The translations under genes and the position numbers were made by a program. Below, piece after piece: positions 63,319-64,000 of a DNA stretch of 64,000 nucleotides. Below the pieces are notes generated by a model, which had not been told where the DNA came from, made no database searches, and was given only the letters and a program-made list of their open reading frames with translations. Origin of the DNA: Spiroplasma endosymbiont of 'Nebria riversi' (GTDB lineage: Bacteria; Bacillota_I; Bacilli_A; Mycoplasmatales; Nriv7); the NCBI RefSeq assembly GCF_018831625.1, contig NZ_CP065193.1:682001-746000 (forward strand). The letters run 5' to 3'. Numbering within the stretch: position 1 is the stretch's first letter; each line of letters begins with the position of its first letter.

Positions 63319-64000
63319 TTTTAATTTTGTAGAAAACTCTTGATATTTATTGAATATACCTAATTTTAGGTATATTTTTAATATGATAGAGGTGGATAAT
63401 AATTATGGAAAAAATAATTCAAGAACTAGTAAATACTTTAACAGATGATCAATTTTTAGAATTTTATGAAAAAGTCAAACAACAAGCAGAATTAATAAAA
63501 AAACAAAAACGTTTAAATGAAATTGATCAAAAATTTAGAGCACAAGGTATTAAATGCCCTAAATGTTAATCTTACCATTGCGTTAAAAATGGACATAATT
63601 CAGAAGGAAAAAAAATATTTATGTAAAAATTGCCGTGCAAGTTTTGACGCTTTTCGTAATCATTTTATTTATTGAAGTCATTTAAATTATGAACAATGAA
63701 ATTTATTGATTCAAATTTCATTGTAGGGGCAATCTAGTAAAAAAATTTCTCGTTTTATTAAAACTACATTAAAAACTGCTTGATATAATCGTCAAAAATT
63801 AATGAAATCAAAACAATTAGAAAATACCCAATTAAAATTTAAAAAATTATCTGGTAAAATCCAAATCGATGAAACATTTATTAAAGAAATTTATAAAGGA
63901 AATTTCAAACATAAAACTGATCCACGAAGAATTTACCTTGATCCATTCGCAACTAATACTAAATGCTGTATTAAAATGGCAGTTGATAATAATAACAATA
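63319..64000 (+). mobile_element. IS1/IS1595-like insertion sequence, copy J (runs off the window)
   Basis: Left inverted repeat at 63319-63345, then a perfect palindrome at 63355-63374 in the leader. The right end lies beyond the window. Confidence 0.9.
63404..64000 (+). pseudogene. Transposase of IS copy J, broken
   Basis: TAA replaces the Glu of CPKCESYHC (63567), and a deletion in the GKQKYLCKNC segment (near 63610) shifts the frame. The rest resembles the other copies up to the window edge. Confidence 0.88.

Overview
The window is low-GC Mollicutes DNA, almost certainly from a Spiroplasma and probably the Citri clade. Three things point there. UGA is read as tryptophan: the intact purA, purB, rsmI, rplM and phage reading frames only stay open if TGA is sense. 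There is a plectrovirus (SpV1-type) gene cluster. There are also mreB paralogues, an adhesion-related protein of the pSci-plasmid type, and traG/traE-like conjugation genes. All coordinates and translations below use genetic code 4.

Layout. 1-2.5 kb: IS3-family remnants and the only open copy of an abundant IS1/IS1595-like element (about 1,145 bp, 27-bp terminal inverted repeats, 319-aa transposase). 2.5-5.3 kb: chromosomal block with yitT, tRNA-Ala, tRNA-Ile, rpsI and rplM. 5.4-10.4 kb: a dead ISLre2 (UPF0236) element, another IS copy, two decayed tandem mreB genes and a lipoprotein gene. 10.7-16.6 kb: an integrated SpV1-like plectrovirus with coat-like protein, Zot-type assembly ATPase and a broken adsorption protein, followed by a lipoprotein carrying a duplicate of the adsorption protein N-terminus. 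17.4-19.3 kb: first of three beta-propeller repeat genes (broken). 19.4-22.5 kb: a second dead ISLre2, a deletion-derivative plectrovirus remnant and an IS copy.

22.5-32.1 kb: an eroded conjugative plasmid or ICE: parA, an intact SARP-like surface protein, VirB6-like and VirB4/TraE pseudogenes, a small intact protein and a VirD4/TraG pseudogene. 32.1-39.9 kb: the second (intact, 1108 aa) and third (open, but missing most of its signal peptide) beta-propeller genes in convergent order, separated by a plasmid-like non-coding region and a 339-bp MITE-like IS3 derivative. 40.1-47.2 kb: three IS copies bracketing a broken PLD-helicase-DUF3427 gene and a comEC fragment.

47.2-63.2 kb: mostly chromosomal core: two membrane proteins, a HemW-like protein lacking the radical-SAM cysteines, a degenerate tRNA-Thr, tRNA-Ser, a broken aldo/keto reductase, a MarR regulator, coiled-coil surface proteins, rsmI, purB, a DJ-1 family gene, purA, pth, prs, rsmA, tsaB and a broken coaX. 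IS copies and ISLre2 ends interrupt it. The last IS copy runs off the window end.

The general picture is a genome with intact housekeeping genes (translation, purine/AMP synthesis, PRPP, rRNA and tRNA modification) embedded in mobile DNA that is being pseudogenised mainly by single-base nonsense changes and frameshifts. The surface and phage genes are the most interesting part: a propeller-repeat family with 6, 17 and 16 repeats, and a membrane-anchored copy of a phage receptor-binding domain that could be a decoy.
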